Source: Chloroflexota bacterium (GTDB lineage Bacteria; Chloroflexota; UBA11872; UBA12225). Taken from it: a stretch of DNA of 64,000 bases. The notes under the pieces were generated by a model. That model was not told where the DNA came from and did not search any database. It was given only the letters and a program-made list of their open reading frames with translations. Below are positions 20,235-31,382 of the stretch, in pieces. A program made the position numbers and the translations under genes. Within the stretch, counting starts at the first letter, position 1. Each line of letters begins with the position of its first letter. The stretch spans positions 153,021-217,020 of the forward strand of contig JAUJOR010000009.1 of NCBI GenBank assembly GCA_030447525.1. The letters are read 5' to 3'.

Positions 20235-23200
20235 CGGCGGCCCTCCGCCATCCTCGTGCCGGCAGGGAGAGGGGCGCTCCCGGCCGCTGTGGGGCTAGAT
20301 ACGGCGGGCCAGCTTGCTACGGCGGGGCCGGCTTCCAGGTCACCCTCCAGGGCGAGATAGGCCTGGCGGAGGCGCTGCAAGGTTTCCGGCGCCGGCCGCG
20401 CCCACAGTCCCCGGCTGGCCGCCTCCAGCAGGCGAGCGGCGACGTCACGCAGCGCCCAGGGGTTGCTGTGGCGGAAAAAGGCCTCCTGCTGCGGATCGAA
20501 CACGTAGCCCTGGGCCAGGCGCTCGTACATCCAGTCTGATGCCACCCCGGCAGTGGCGTCGTAGCCGAACAGGTAGTCCACCGTCGCCGCCATCTCCATG
20601 GCCCCCTTGTAGCCGTGGCGGCGCATGGCCGCCAGCCAGTTTGGGTTCATCACCCGGCTGCGGAACACCCGCCGGGCCTCTTCGCTTAGCTCGCGCACCG
20701 CCGGCCGCTGGGGATCGGCGCTGTCGCCAAAGTAGGCCCGCAAGCCGGGCTGCCCGGGCCGGTCGGCCGGCGAAGAAGCCCCCGGCGCCGCCCCAGTCTG
20801 AGCGCGCAGGGCGCGCGCCGCCACCACCATGCCCCCGTGGTACTGGAAGTAGTCGTCGCTGTCGAACAGGTCATGCTCGCGGTTGTCCTGGTTCTTCAGC
20901 GCCACGTCAATCGCCCCGAAGCGGGCGCGAAAGGCCTCCCGCTCCGGGCGGCCGGGGACTCCGGCGCCATAGGCGTAGGCGCTCCAGGTCTCGTAGGCTC
21001 GGGCCAGATCGTCGGGGGTGCGCCAGTTGCGCCCGTCGATCAGCGGGAGGAGGCCGGCGCCGTAGCACCCCGGCTTGCTGCCGAACAATCGCAGGCTGGC
21101 CCGGCGCGACGCCTCCTCCTGGCCTACCCCCTGCCCCCGCAGGCGCGAGGTCTCCGCCTTGACGTGGGCCGCCACGAAGTTGTCCGTCGCCGGCTCATCC
21201 AGGACCGCCACCGTCTGCACCGCCCGGTCCAAGAGCTCCACCAGGTGTGGAAAGGCGTCTCGGAACAATCCGCTGATGTGCAGGGTCACGTCGATGCGTG
21301 GGCGCCCCAGCTCGGCCAGGGACACGACCTCCAGGCCGCTGACTCGCCCCGTCTCCGGCTGCCACAAGGGGCGCACCCCCAGCAGGGCCAGGGCCTGGGC
21401 GACATCGTCGCCGTGGGTGCGCATCGCCGCCGTGCCCCACACCACCAGGCCCACGGTATCTGGGTAGCGCCCGGTGTCAGCCAGGTGCCGCTCCAGGAGG
21501 GCGGCGGCCAGCCGGCGCCCCGTTTCCCAGGCCGCCGGCGAGGGGATGGCCTGAGGATCTACGGAGTAGAAGTTGCGCCCTGTCGGCAGGACGTTCCACA
21601 TCCCTCGCGATGGCGACCCACTCGGCCCGGCCGGGACGTAGCCCCCCTCAAGCGCCCCCAATACGGCGTCCAGCTCCTCCCCGGTACGGTCGAGGAGCCC
21701 CCCCAGACGCGCGCGCAGGGACGCTCGGCCATCCCCGCCGGGGGCGTCAGTCGCCTCAGACGGCCCGCCAGTCTCTCCCGCACCGCCCGCCTGGTGGGGG
21801 CGCTGCCTGAGGCGGCCCTGACTTACTCCCTCCCCTGCCCTGTTCCCGATGTCATTTGCGGGCCCTGCTCCATCTCCCGTTCCGTCTCCCCCCTCGGGCG
21901 CCAGGCGCAGCATGGCGTCCAGGAGGTGATCCCGCTGCTGTCCCGTGGGGGCCCGGCCGAGGACGTGGAGGCCATCGCGGATCGTCGCCCGCTGGAGCTC
22001 GTCCAGGTAGCCCTCCAGGCGGGCCAGCATGCGATCGAAGGCCGGCTGGCCCTCCGGCTGCTGGAGATGGAGATCGTCGTCCAGCGCCTCCCGGCGCACG
22101 CCCTCCCAGATCTGCCGCTGGAGGAGGGGCAGCTTGGCCGGATCGAGGACACGAGCGGCGCGCTGCTCCTGGATCAGGCGCTCCAGCTCGGCCAGCTCCC
22201 CATACCGTCCGGCCGGGGCCAGCGGGGGCACCATGTGCCCCACCAGGACGGCGTGGGTCCGGCGCTTGGCCTGGGTGCCCTCCCCTGGATCGTTGACGGC
22301 GAAGGGGTACACCAGAGGCATCTCCCCCAGCAGGGCGCCGGGGGCGCAGGTGGCGGAGAGCCCCACTGCCTTGCCGGGGAGCCATTCCAACGTCCCGTGC
22401 TTCCCCAGGTGCACCACGGCATGGGCGCCGAAGCCGGCAGGCGGAGGGGAGCGCAGCCAGCGGTAAAAGGCGACGTATGGGGCCGGGGGAGGGAGCTCCG
22501 GGTCGTGATAGATCGCCTCCGGGTCGTCACTCCAGCCCCGGGGGGGCTGCGCCGCGACCACCACGTTGCCCAGGCGCAAGGCCGGTGGCCCGTTCCAGTG
22601 ATCCCAACCCGCGGGCGGCGCGGACACATGCCCGGACTCAGCGTCGTACGTCCCGGCGCCAATCAGGCGGTGCATCAGGGCATCGCCCGACTCCGGGAGG
22701 TCGCCGACGCCGTATCCGGCGGCGCGCAGTGCCACCAGGAGGCGCAAGAGCGAGGCCGGCGTGTCCAGGCCCACGGCGTTGCCCAGGCGCCCGTTCGTCG
22801 GCGGCGAGTTCCCCAGGACGATAGCCACCCGCCGGCCCGACGGCGGCGTCCGCCGCAGGCGGGCCCAGGCAGCCGCCTGGGCAGCCAGGCCAGCGCAGCG
22901 CTCCTCGTCCGGGACGTACAGCGCCCCCGGCGCCACCCCCGGCCAGAGCTCCCCATTACGGGGCGTCGGGGCATCCTCTTTGAAGGCCACCGGCACGGTG
23001 ATCACCCGCCCGTCGAACTCAGGCAGGGCCACCTGCATGGCCACGTCCAGCGGACGCAGCCCCACAGCGCGCTGCGCCCAGGCCTCTCGACCGTCGGTGG
23101 CGACGAGAGCCTGGAGCACGGGGAGGCCCAGGCGGACGAGCCACGCCCCGGCCTCGCCACCAGCCTCGCTCGCCTGCTCTTGCCCGGCGCACGAGGGTGT

Positions 23201-24052
23201 CCCCACCCGGCCGGCGGCGAAGCTGAGGGTGCTGATCAGGACGTTGATCCGCGGCCGCCCGCCGGCGGCGCCCGGGCCCGCCCCTCCACTCCCGGCCGAG
23301 GGGTGCAGAAAATACCGTTCCAGGACGTACGCAGCGCCACCGGCGTCCCCGACGGCGGGCGCGGCCGGCGGGCGCAAGCTGCGGCAGAATACCGGCAGGG
23401 TATCGCAGCCGTGGCCCTCCAGCGCCCGCACCAGGGCGTCGACGAAGGCCAGATTCCCGCTCAGCCAGTGGGCACGATAGAACAGCAAGCCGACGAGGGG
23501 GCGCGGCCGGCGGGCGAAATGGTCGTACAGCGTCTCCGCCTCCACCGACTGCCCGGCCGGGGCCAGGTCCGGGTGGTAGACCCCGTCGGCCGGCTGTGGC
23601 GCCGGCGGCGAGCCCGTCCCCAGCCGGCCGCCGGTGTGGTCACGTAGCGTGCGCAGCAGTCCCGCGAAGTTGACCATCCCGCCGTACTCCAGGTAGCGGG
23701 AGACACGCGAGATGAGGGCCGGCGGTGCGCTGCATCGGGCGCCAAGCTCAGGGTCAGGGCGGCCGTCTGCGGTCAGGGCAATCAGGGGTATCTCCCGGCG
23801 CCGGCAGGCGGCCTGCAGGGCGTCGACGGCTGCGGGAAAGGCCTGCCGTCCGCCGTGGAGGCGCAGCACCACGGCCGCGCCGGCCGCGTCGGCCCCTTCC
23901 ACAGCCTGCACCGCCCGCTCCACCATCCCTGGGGTGGCCGGGTTTCCCGCCAGCACGACCGCCGGTGGGTCGTCCGGGCGATCCATGGCCAGATCGAGTG
24001 CCCGGCGCAGGGTGAGGAGATCGGTGTCCGCGGTGGAAAGAAAGATGATCAC
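20231..24052 (-). CDS. cobN: Cobaltochelatase large subunit CobN
   Basis: The 1273-residue tetrapyrrole-binding subunit (BchH/CobN family) that receives cobalt for the corrin ring in the aerobic-type pathway. Recognisable blocks include [21 protein letters not shown] near residue 188, [40 protein letters not shown] and a C-terminal [37 protein letters not shown] low-complexity insert interrupts the central part at about 725-775. It starts with GTG 12 bp after cobO. The gene is free of frameshifts over 3.8 kb of very GC-rich DNA, which matters when judging the damaged block near 28-30 kb. Confidence 0.96.
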   Translation of the reverse strand: MIIFLSTADTDLLTLRRALDLAMDRPDDPPAVVLAGNPATPGMVERAVQAVEGADAAGAAVVLRLHGGRQAFPAAVDALQAACRRREIPLIALTADGRPDPELGARCSAPPALISRVSRYLEYGGMVNFAGLLRTLRDHTGGRLGTGSPPAPQPADGVYHPDLAPAGQSVEAETLYDHFARRPRPLVGLLFYRAHWLSGNLAFVDALVRALEGHGCDTLPVFCRSLRPPAAPAVGDAGGAAYVLERYFLHPSAGSGGAGPGAAGGRPRINVLISTLSFAAGRVGTPSCAGQEQASEAGGEAGAWLVRLGLPVLQALVATDGREAWAQRAVGLRPLDVAMQVALPEFDGRVITVPVAFKEDAPTPRNGELWPGVAPGALYVPDEERCAGLAAQAAAWARLRRTPPSGRRVAIVLGNSPPTNGRLGNAVGLDTPASLLRLLVALRAAGYGVGDLPESGDALMHRLIGAGTYDAESGHVSAPPAGWDHWNGPPALRLGNVVVAAQPPRGWSDDPEAIYHDPELPPPAPYVAFYRWLRSPPPAGFGAHAVVHLGKHGTLEWLPGKAVGLSATCAPGALLGEMPLVYPFAVNDPGEGTQAKRRTHAVLVGHMVPPLAPAGRYGELAELERLIQEQRAARVLDPAKLPLLQRQIWEGVRREALDDDLHLQQPEGQPAFDRMLARLEGYLDELQRATIRDGLHVLGRAPTGQQRDHLLDAMLRLAPEGGDGTGDGAGPANDIGNRAGEGVSQGRLRQRPHQAGGAGETGGPSEATDAPGGDGRASLRARLGGLLDRTGEELDAVLGALEGGYVPAGPSGSPSRGMWNVLPTGRNFYSVDPQAIPSPAAWETGRRLAAALLERHLADTGRYPDTVGLVVWGTAAMRTHGDDVAQALALLGVRPLWQPETGRVSGLEVVSLAELGRPRIDVTLHISGLFRDAFPHLVELLDRAVQTVAVLDEPATDNFVAAHVKAETSRLRGQGVGQEEASRRASLRLFGSKPGCYGAGLLPLIDGRNWRTPDDLARAYETWSAYAYGAGVPGRPEREAFRARFGAIDVALKNQDNREHDLFDSDDYFQYHGGMVVAARALRAQTGAAPGASSPADRPGQPGLRAYFGDSADPQRPAVRELSEEARRVFRSRVMNPNWLAAMRRHGYKGAMEMAATVDYLFGYDATAGVASDWMYERLAQGYVFDPQQEAFFRHSNPWALRDVAARLLEAASRGLWARPAPETLQRLRQAYLALEGDLEAGPAVASWPAVSSPTAAGSAPLPAGTRMAEGRR

Positions 24053-24064
24053 CGGGTGAAGCGC

Positions 24065-24670
24065 TCAGAACTCGACGCCGCGCTGGGCCGGGATGCCGGC
24101 CTCGAAGGGATGCTTGACCGGCCGCACCTCGGACACCAGGTGGGCCAGCTCGACCAGCGGCCCCGGGGCGGCGCGCCCGGTGAGCACCAGGTGCAGCATG
24201 GGGGGCTTCCCGCGCACCAGCTCCACGACCTCTTCTAGGGGAATGAGCCCGGCGTTGATGGAGGCCATGATCTCGTCCAGGATGACCATCTCGTACTTGC
24301 CGCTGTGCACGGCCTCGCGGGCATAGGCAAAGGCATCCCGGGCGGCGGCGTGATGCTCTTCCAGGGGCACCTTCTTGTTACGCAGGCGCTCGATGGTGAA
24401 GCCCCGCCCCATGACCACGTGCTCGACGTAGGGCGCCAGGAGCGGGAGGGCCTCTCGCTCGCCGGTTTTCCATTGCCCCTTGATGAACTGCAGAAAGAGG
24501 ACGGGCAGCCTCTGCCCGGCGGCGCGCAAGGCCAGGCCAATGGCGGCCGTCGTCTTCCCCTTCCCGTCGCCCGTCCAGATCATCACCAGCCCCTGGCGAC
24601 GCTTCTTGTCCAGCGGCTGGGGTTGATCCAGGGCCAGGGCGCCCCCTTCAATGTCTCCTGTCTCGGTCAT
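24065..24670 (-). CDS. cobO: Cob(I)yrinic acid a,c-diamide adenosyltransferase
   Basis: Transfers the 5'-deoxyadenosyl group of ATP to the cobalt(I) of corrinoids (CobO/BtuR/CobA family). The P-loop is GDGKGKTTAAIGLALRA near residue 35. FLQFIKGQWKTGE and VILDEIMASINAGLIPLEEVVEL are characteristic. A strong GGGGGAGAG site precedes the ATG, which overlaps the btuD stop. The enzyme can serve both de novo synthesis and salvage of corrinoids imported by the adjacent transporter. Confidence 0.96.
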   Translation of the reverse strand: MTETGDIEGGALALDQPQPLDKKRRQGLVMIWTGDGKGKTTAAIGLALRAAGQRLPVLFLQFIKGQWKTGEREALPLLAPYVEHVVMGRGFTIERLRNKKVPLEEHHAAARDAFAYAREAVHSGKYEMVILDEIMASINAGLIPLEEVVELVRGKPPMLHLVLTGRAAPGPLVELAHLVSEVRPVKHPFEAGIPAQRGVEF

Positions 24671-25710
24671 GTTCTCTCCCCCTGCGGCCTGGGAAGGTGC
24701 TCGCCGGGGGTGCCGGCTTGGCGGTCAGCGCCCCCTTCGGCAGGGCCTCTGGGCAGGGTCTGGGGCAGCCCGTGATCGGGGTGGGTGATGTAGCGCAGGC
24801 AGGGGCCGAAGGCGCGATCGAGCACCTCCGGCCGCACCACGCCCGCCGGCGGGCCGTCGGCCGCCAGCCGCCCGGCGTGGAGCAGGAGGAGGCGCTCGCC
24901 GTAGAGGGCGGCCAGGTTGACGTCGTGGAACACGGCCACCACCGTCAGCCCTCGCTCCCGACGCACGGCCTGCACTACGTCAAGCACGGCCTGGGCCTGA
25001 TAGGGATCGAGGTGACTCGTCGGCTCATCCAAGAGCAGCACCTCTGACTCCTGGGCCAGGGCCAGGGCCAGCGCCACCCGCTGCTGCTCCCCCCCGGAAA
25101 GCTCCTGCACGACGCGGGTGCGGAAGCGGGCCGTGTCGGTGGCTCGGAGGGCCGCCTCCACGGCGAGCCGGTCCCGCACACGAGCCCCCCCTAGGCCGGC
25201 CAGCAGGGATGCGTGGGGCGTACGTCCCAGGGCCACCAGGTCCTCGACGCAGGAGTCGAACGTGAGCTGGAGGCGCTGCGGGAGCATGGCAATGCGCCGG
25301 GCCAGCGCCCGGCGCGAGCGCAGTCCAATGGGGGCGCCGTCGAGCAGGACGCCCCCCGTGCTAGGGGACAGGACTCCGGCCAGGAGGCGCAGCAAGGTGG
25401 ACTTGCCGGCCCCGTTCGGCCCCAGGAGGGTAACGTACTCCCCGCGCTGCAACCGCACCGAGACGTCCGTCAGGGCCGGGTGGTCGCCGCCACCAGGGTA
25501 GGCGTACGAGACACCCGCGAGCTCGAACAGCGCCGGCCCCGACTGGGGACAGGCCGCCCGGCCGCCCGACGGGGGACCCGCCGTGGCCTGCCGGTTGCCG
25601 GCGGATCCAGGGATGCGAGCGCCCTCTCGCCCATCTGGCGCTGCCCCCCCGTCCTGCAGGCAAGACGCCAGCTGTGAGACGCGAGACTCGTCCAGCGCCC
25701 GGGCCGTCAT
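24667..25710 (-). CDS. btuD: Cobalamin/iron-siderophore-type ABC transporter ATPase
   Basis: ATP-binding subunit of a FecCD/BtuCD-type importer. Walker A GPNGAGKSTLLRLLAG, Q-loop MLPQRLQLTF, signature LSGGEQQRVALALALAQ, Walker B VLLLDEPTSHLD and the H-loop FHDVNLAALY are all present. The N-terminal 60 residues are extra and low-complexity, so translation may begin later than 25710. It overlaps both neighbours by 4 bp. Its place directly behind the cobalamin riboswitch and btuC makes a corrinoid substrate likely. No periplasmic binding protein gene is in the window. Confidence 0.9.
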   Translation of the reverse strand: MTARALDESRVSQLASCLQDGGAAPDGREGARIPGSAGNRQATAGPPSGGRAACPQSGPALFELAGVSYAYPGGGDHPALTDVSVRLQRGEYVTLLGPNGAGKSTLLRLLAGVLSPSTGGVLLDGAPIGLRSRRALARRIAMLPQRLQLTFDSCVEDLVALGRTPHASLLAGLGGARVRDRLAVEAALRATDTARFRTRVVQELSGGEQQRVALALALAQESEVLLLDEPTSHLDPYQAQAVLDVVQAVRRERGLTVVAVFHDVNLAALYGERLLLLHAGRLAADGPPAGVVRPEVLDRAFGPCLRYITHPDHGLPQTLPRGPAEGGADRQAGTPGEHLPRPQGERT

Positions 25711-26936
25711 CGCGCCCCTCGCGAGCGCTTGAGGAGGACAAGAAAGGCCGGCCCGCCGGCCAGGGCGGTCAGTACCCCTACCGGGAGCTCCACCGGGGAC
25801 AGCATGGTGCGGGCCAGGAGGTCGGCCAGCACCAGAAAGGTGGCCCCCCCGAGGGCGGAGGCCGGCAAGAGGAGGGGATGGGATGGGCCGGCCACAAGGC
25901 GGACGGCGTGGGGCACCAGCAGGCCCACAAAGCCGATCAGGCCACTCAGGGTCACGGCAGCGCCCGTGAGCAGGGCGGCGACGGCGACGACGATCTGCTT
26001 TGCCCGCTCCACTGGCACGCCCACCCCGGCAGCCCCTTCTTCCCCCAGCAGAAAGGCGTCCAGCCAGCGCGACAGGAGCAGGGCCAGCGCCAGACCTACA
26101 AGGATCATCGGCGCCGCGCCGGCAAGCTGCCCCCAGCCTCCCACGGCGATCCCGCCGGCCATCCAGGCGAACACGGTGCGTAGGCGCAGGAGGAGCCGAT
26201 CATTCAGCACCAGCAAGAAGGTCGTCGCCGCCCCCAGCACGGCGGCGACGGCCAGCCCGGCGAGCAAGAGATCAGTCACCGGCAGGCGCGTCCCCCGGCG
26301 GGCCAGGCTCACCACCAGCACGGCCGTGCCCAGGGCGCCGGCGAAGGCACACAGGGGGACGAGGCGGGAGCTGTCTAGCCCGCCCCAGAACGCCGCCGGC
26401 CCCAGGCCCGGGGGCAGGAGCAGGGCCGGGCCGGCCAGGGCCACCGTCGCCCCGAAAGCAGCGCCGGAAGAGATACCCAGGACGTAGGGATCGGCCATGG
26501 GGTTGCGGAAGAGGCCCTGGAACAAGGCCCCGCTGGTGGCCAGAGCGGCCCCTACCAGCGCCCCCGCCAGGACGCGGGGGAGACGCAGCTGCCAGACAAT
26601 GGCTTCCTGCGCCGGGGCCCAGGCCACATCCACCGGCAGACCCGCATGGCGGGCTATGATGCCGAGCACGGTCTGGGGGGGGACGATCACCGCCCCCCAG
26701 GTGATGCCGGCCAGCATGGCCCCCACCATGGCCAGCCCCAGGCCGCCGAGGAGCCCGGTGACGCGCCCCCGCCGGCGCCGGGTTCCAGGCAGGCCGCGCC
26801 TGGCCTGAAGTACAGCCTGGCCCGCGCCGCGGGGCAAGGGAGATGTCCGGCCCCGCGCGCCGGCTTTGGCCGGCGCCCTATCCTTGCTTGCCGGGGGAGC
26901 GGCGCGCCCCTCCAACCCCGCCGCCGTCTGTGCCAA
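25707..26936 (-). CDS. btuC: FecCD/BtuC-type ABC transporter permease
   Basis: Polytopic permease of the BtuC/FecCD family with about nine or ten predicted helices. Family motifs include RLPRVLAGALVGAALATSGALFQGLFRNPMADPYVLGISSGAAFGA and LIGFVGLLVPHAVRLVAGPSH, each read here in pieces. The frame stays open back to 27035, inside the riboswitch, so the first 60-90 codons are doubtful. A TTG at 26936 with GGGAG upstream is adopted; a TTG at 26837 would give a protein closer to family length. It is the first gene of the cobalamin operon, with import of corrinoid inferred from the riboswitch. Confidence 0.88.
   Translation of the reverse strand: MAQTAAGLEGRAAPPASKDRAPAKAGARGRTSPLPRGAGQAVLQARRGLPGTRRRRGRVTGLLGGLGLAMVGAMLAGITWGAVIVPPQTVLGIIARHAGLPVDVAWAPAQEAIVWQLRLPRVLAGALVGAALATSGALFQGLFRNPMADPYVLGISSGAAFGATVALAGPALLLPPGLGPAAFWGGLDSSRLVPLCAFAGALGTAVLVVSLARRGTRLPVTDLLLAGLAVAAVLGAATTFLLVLNDRLLLRLRTVFAWMAGGIAVGGWGQLAGAAPMILVGLALALLLSRWLDAFLLGEEGAAGVGVPVERAKQIVVAVAALLTGAAVTLSGLIGFVGLLVPHAVRLVAGPSHPLLLPASALGGATFLVLADLLARTMLSPVELPVGVLTALAGGPAFLVLLKRSRGAR
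26857..26876 (-). promoter_or_regulatory. Strong hairpin near the btuC start
   Basis: GCGCCGGC at 26857-26864 pairs perfectly with GCCGGCGC at 26869-26876 around a 4-base loop. It lies about 160 nt downstream of the cobalamin aptamer and just upstream of a candidate TTG start at 26837. It could belong to the riboswitch expression platform. It has no T-run, so it is not a standard terminator. Confidence 0.35.
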
Positions 26937-27035
26937 GCGTGCCTGCTCCCTTTCTCTCGAAGGTGATCGGCGCTTCCTCGGGGCAGGTAGCCTGGCTCTG
27001 CGCCCACTAGCGGCTCCCGGAGGCACCCCACGCAT

Positions 27036-27170
27036 CGTCGGTGCAGGATGTGGCCAGCAGCAGCTCGGGACGCACTACAGTTGCGGGACAGCGCCGGATT
27101 TTGACCGGCTTCCCCCACTACCCGAGTGCAGGCGGCCGTTGCCGGCCGCCAGGTGCTCTTCAGTTGTCGC
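27036..27170 (-). promoter_or_regulatory. Cobalamin (B12) riboswitch aptamer
   Basis: Reading leftward, the conserved core is intact. GGGGAAGCCGGTCAAAATCC is followed by GGCGCTGTCCCGCAACTGTA and, near the 3' side, GCTGGCCACATCCTGC. This is the GGGAA...CGGT...AATCCG...CTG..CCCGCAACTGT pattern of the cobalamin family. The region upstream of the core holds a GCGGCCGGCAACGGCCGC hairpin consistent with an aptamer arm. It precedes btuC and so should repress the transporter and biosynthesis operon when adenosylcobalamin is plentiful. Exact ends are approximate. Confidence 0.92.
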
Positions 27171-27174
27171 CGGA

Positions 27175-27294
27175 CTATACCAAGAAGCCGTCGGGCTCAG
27201 GGTCAATGGGCCTGGCCCACAAGCTCCCAGGGGCCAGGATCGCCCGGACCAGTGTCTGATCCAGGGCATGTAGGAGCCGGTTATTGGCCTCCAC
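27175..27294 (-). pseudogene. Short protein-like ORF, possible gene remnant
   Basis: A leftward frame from a GTG at 27294 to a TAG at 27175 encodes 39 residues: EANNRLLHALDQTLVRAI then LAPGSLWARPIDPEPDGFLV. Composition and codon use look protein-like, but a stop lies a few codons upstream. The preceding sequence reads as protein-like fragments in other frames. It could be the 3' end of a decayed gene or a tiny leader ORF ahead of the riboswitch. No family is recognised. The stretch 27295-27559 shows no other gene. Confidence 0.3.
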
Positions 27295-27559
27295 TTCGGG
27301 GCGCCGCAGGTGAACTATGCACGCTCAGGGAAGTCCTTCGCAGGTGCTCCAAATGGGCGATGAGCGAAGGTGCACGCGGCAGGCCCTTAGGGCGTATCTC
27401 GTTATTCGGCATTCGGCGGCCCGCCAGAGTGCGGCGGCCTCGCGGTTCAGGGGATGCCATCGAATGATAATGATTCAGAAACCGTGCTTGATGGCTGACC
27501 GAAGGGACGAGTCGAATCGAACGAGCGATCTCGTCTCATGGTCTCCGCGAGGGCCTCGG

Positions 27560-29935
<2,376 letters not shown>

Positions 29936-30474
29936 CGTGTCTCCATACGGTTGGGCGGGGTCGCCTTCGCCGTCCAGGGCGTACCCGTCACCGACGTCGT
30001 GTGCGGGCTCCTTCACGGTGCCGTCGGTGCAGGTCATGGCTGCCATCGCCAGACGACTCAGCGCAGACTCCTGGATGCGGATCAGGTTGCCCGCGGGATC
30101 GCGCACGGCGCAGTCGCGAACGCCGTACGGCTGCTCGGTCGGCTCCTGGACGACCTCGGCGTCGCTGGCCTGCAACCGCGCGAAGGTGCCGTCGAGGTCA
30201 GTGGTGGCCAGGAGGATGACGGCGTAGGTGCCCTTGGCCATCATCTCGGCGATGGTGCGGCGCTCGTCGTCGGTGATGCCGGGGTCGGCGCCCGGCGGAT
30301 GCAGGACGATGGACGTGCCGGGCTGGTCGGCGGGGCCGACCGTGATCCAGCGCATCCCACCGTATCCGACGTCGTTGCGGACCTCGAAGCCGAGGGTGTC
30401 GCGGTAGAAGGCCAGGGAGGCGTCCGGGTCGTTGTGCGGGAGGAAGCTCGCGTGAATGGTGATGTCCATGGCGG

Positions 30475-30927
30475 TCATTCTAGGTGCTGCGGCTCGGTGA
30501 CCGGGGCTTCTCGATTCCTGATCGGTCTGGTCACCTGTTTCGCCACGCACGACGGCATCCCCGCCGTCGCGCGCGCGCCTGGCGCCGATAGACGCTGGGC
30601 GCATACACCAACCAGCTCGGTGAAGCGACTGCTGAAGGTGCCCAGCGACGAGCAGCCGACCGCGAAGCAGACCTCGGTGACGCTGAGGTCGCCACGACGC
30701 AGCAGCGCCATCGCGCGCTCGATGCGCCGCGTCATCAGGTAGCCGTACGGCGACTCGCCGTAGGCGAGCCGGAACTCGCGGCTGAGGTGCCCGGCCGACA
30801 TGTGCGCGCCGCGGGCGAGCGCCTCGACGTCCAGCGGCTGCGCGTACTCCCGGTCGATCCGGTCGCGGACGCGGCGCAGCCGCGCGAGGTCGCGCAGGTG
30901 CTGCGCCGCGGCGGGTCTGCTGGTCAC
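30475..30927 (-). CDS. AraC-family transcriptional regulator
   Basis: A short AraC-type DNA-binding protein with both helix-turn-helix motifs: LDVEALARGAHMSAGHLSREF and LSVTEVCFAVGCSSLGTFSSRFTELVG. The order AraC, VOC, UvrA2 is one I know from actinobacterial genomes. A GTG at 30927 gives about 150 residues; the frame is open further upstream but reads as non-coding. Just after FTELVG the sequence runs out of frame for about twelve codons and returns at ATAGMPSC. In the alternative frame those codons read PSVYRRQ, the normal AraC ending. This indicates two compensating indels. Confidence 0.82.
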   Translation of the reverse strand: MTSRPAAAQHLRDLARLRRVRDRIDREYAQPLDVEALARGAHMSAGHLSREFRLAYGESPYGYLMTRRIERAMALLRRGDLSVTEVCFAVGCSSLGTFSSRFTELVGVCAQRLSAPGARATAGMPSCVAKQVTRPIRNREAPVTEPQHLE

Positions 30928-31152
30928 CTGCGAGATCGTGCCACGTGGCGCCGGAGGTGCCAAGCGCCGCCGGCGTCCCACCCCACCCCACTCCGCGTCT
31001 GCTCTGGCCCGGTCTGCTCCGCTTACGTCCTCGACCAGTTCAGTCCCTGCGGTATCCGCCACTCGTAGCGTGAGCTTCCGGGGCGGTTAGGGCCGTGGCA
31101 GACGGTGTGCCAGTGGCATCATCCCTTCGCCACCGAAGGCACGTGGGACACG

Positions 31153-31344
31153 CTATTGCGCGTGATTCAGGGGCAGCACTTGCGCAAACGTGACGACGAA
31201 CGCAGATCCCGTGAACGCCGCCACGGCATAGTTGGCGGACTCCGCCTTTGCGTCCGCGGATTGGGGGACGCGAATCCGCAGCGGAACACCTTCAAATGAC
31301 TCGGCGCTTTCGTCGTCAAAATGGACGGGTTCCTCTGTGGCCAT
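31153..31344 (-). pseudogene. DUF3467-like protein, truncated at the C-terminus
   Basis: The 63-residue frame ends VPLRIRVPQSADAKAESANY, then AVAAFTGSAFVVTFAQVLP, then LNHAQ. This resembles the first two-thirds of DUF3467 proteins, which continue after the ...FAQVLP strand with an A/V-R-V-x-M-T-P segment. That segment is absent in any frame below 31153. The break lies next to the damaged regulator/VOC/UvrA block, as if the import or a deletion removed the 3' end. ATG at 31344 or 31353. It follows topA on the same strand. The function of DUF3467 is unknown. Confidence 0.55.
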
Positions 31345-31382
31345 CGTGGACACCGCGCTTGCGGTCGCCCCTTGAGTCGTAG

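Noticed and set aside
20837..23647. A 936-codon rightward open frame inside cobN
   Set aside because: Antisense shadow produced by high GC at third positions; cobN itself carries conserved motifs throughout.
18027..24052. Magnesium chelatase for (bacterio)chlorophyll
   Set aside because: ChlID and CobN resemble that family, but they sit in a riboswitch-controlled cobalamin operon and no bch/chl genes are nearby.
27463..27475. GATAATGAT-like half of a Fur box near the end of the uvrA remnant
   Set aside because: Only one half-site matches, it has no dyad, and no iron gene starts nearby.
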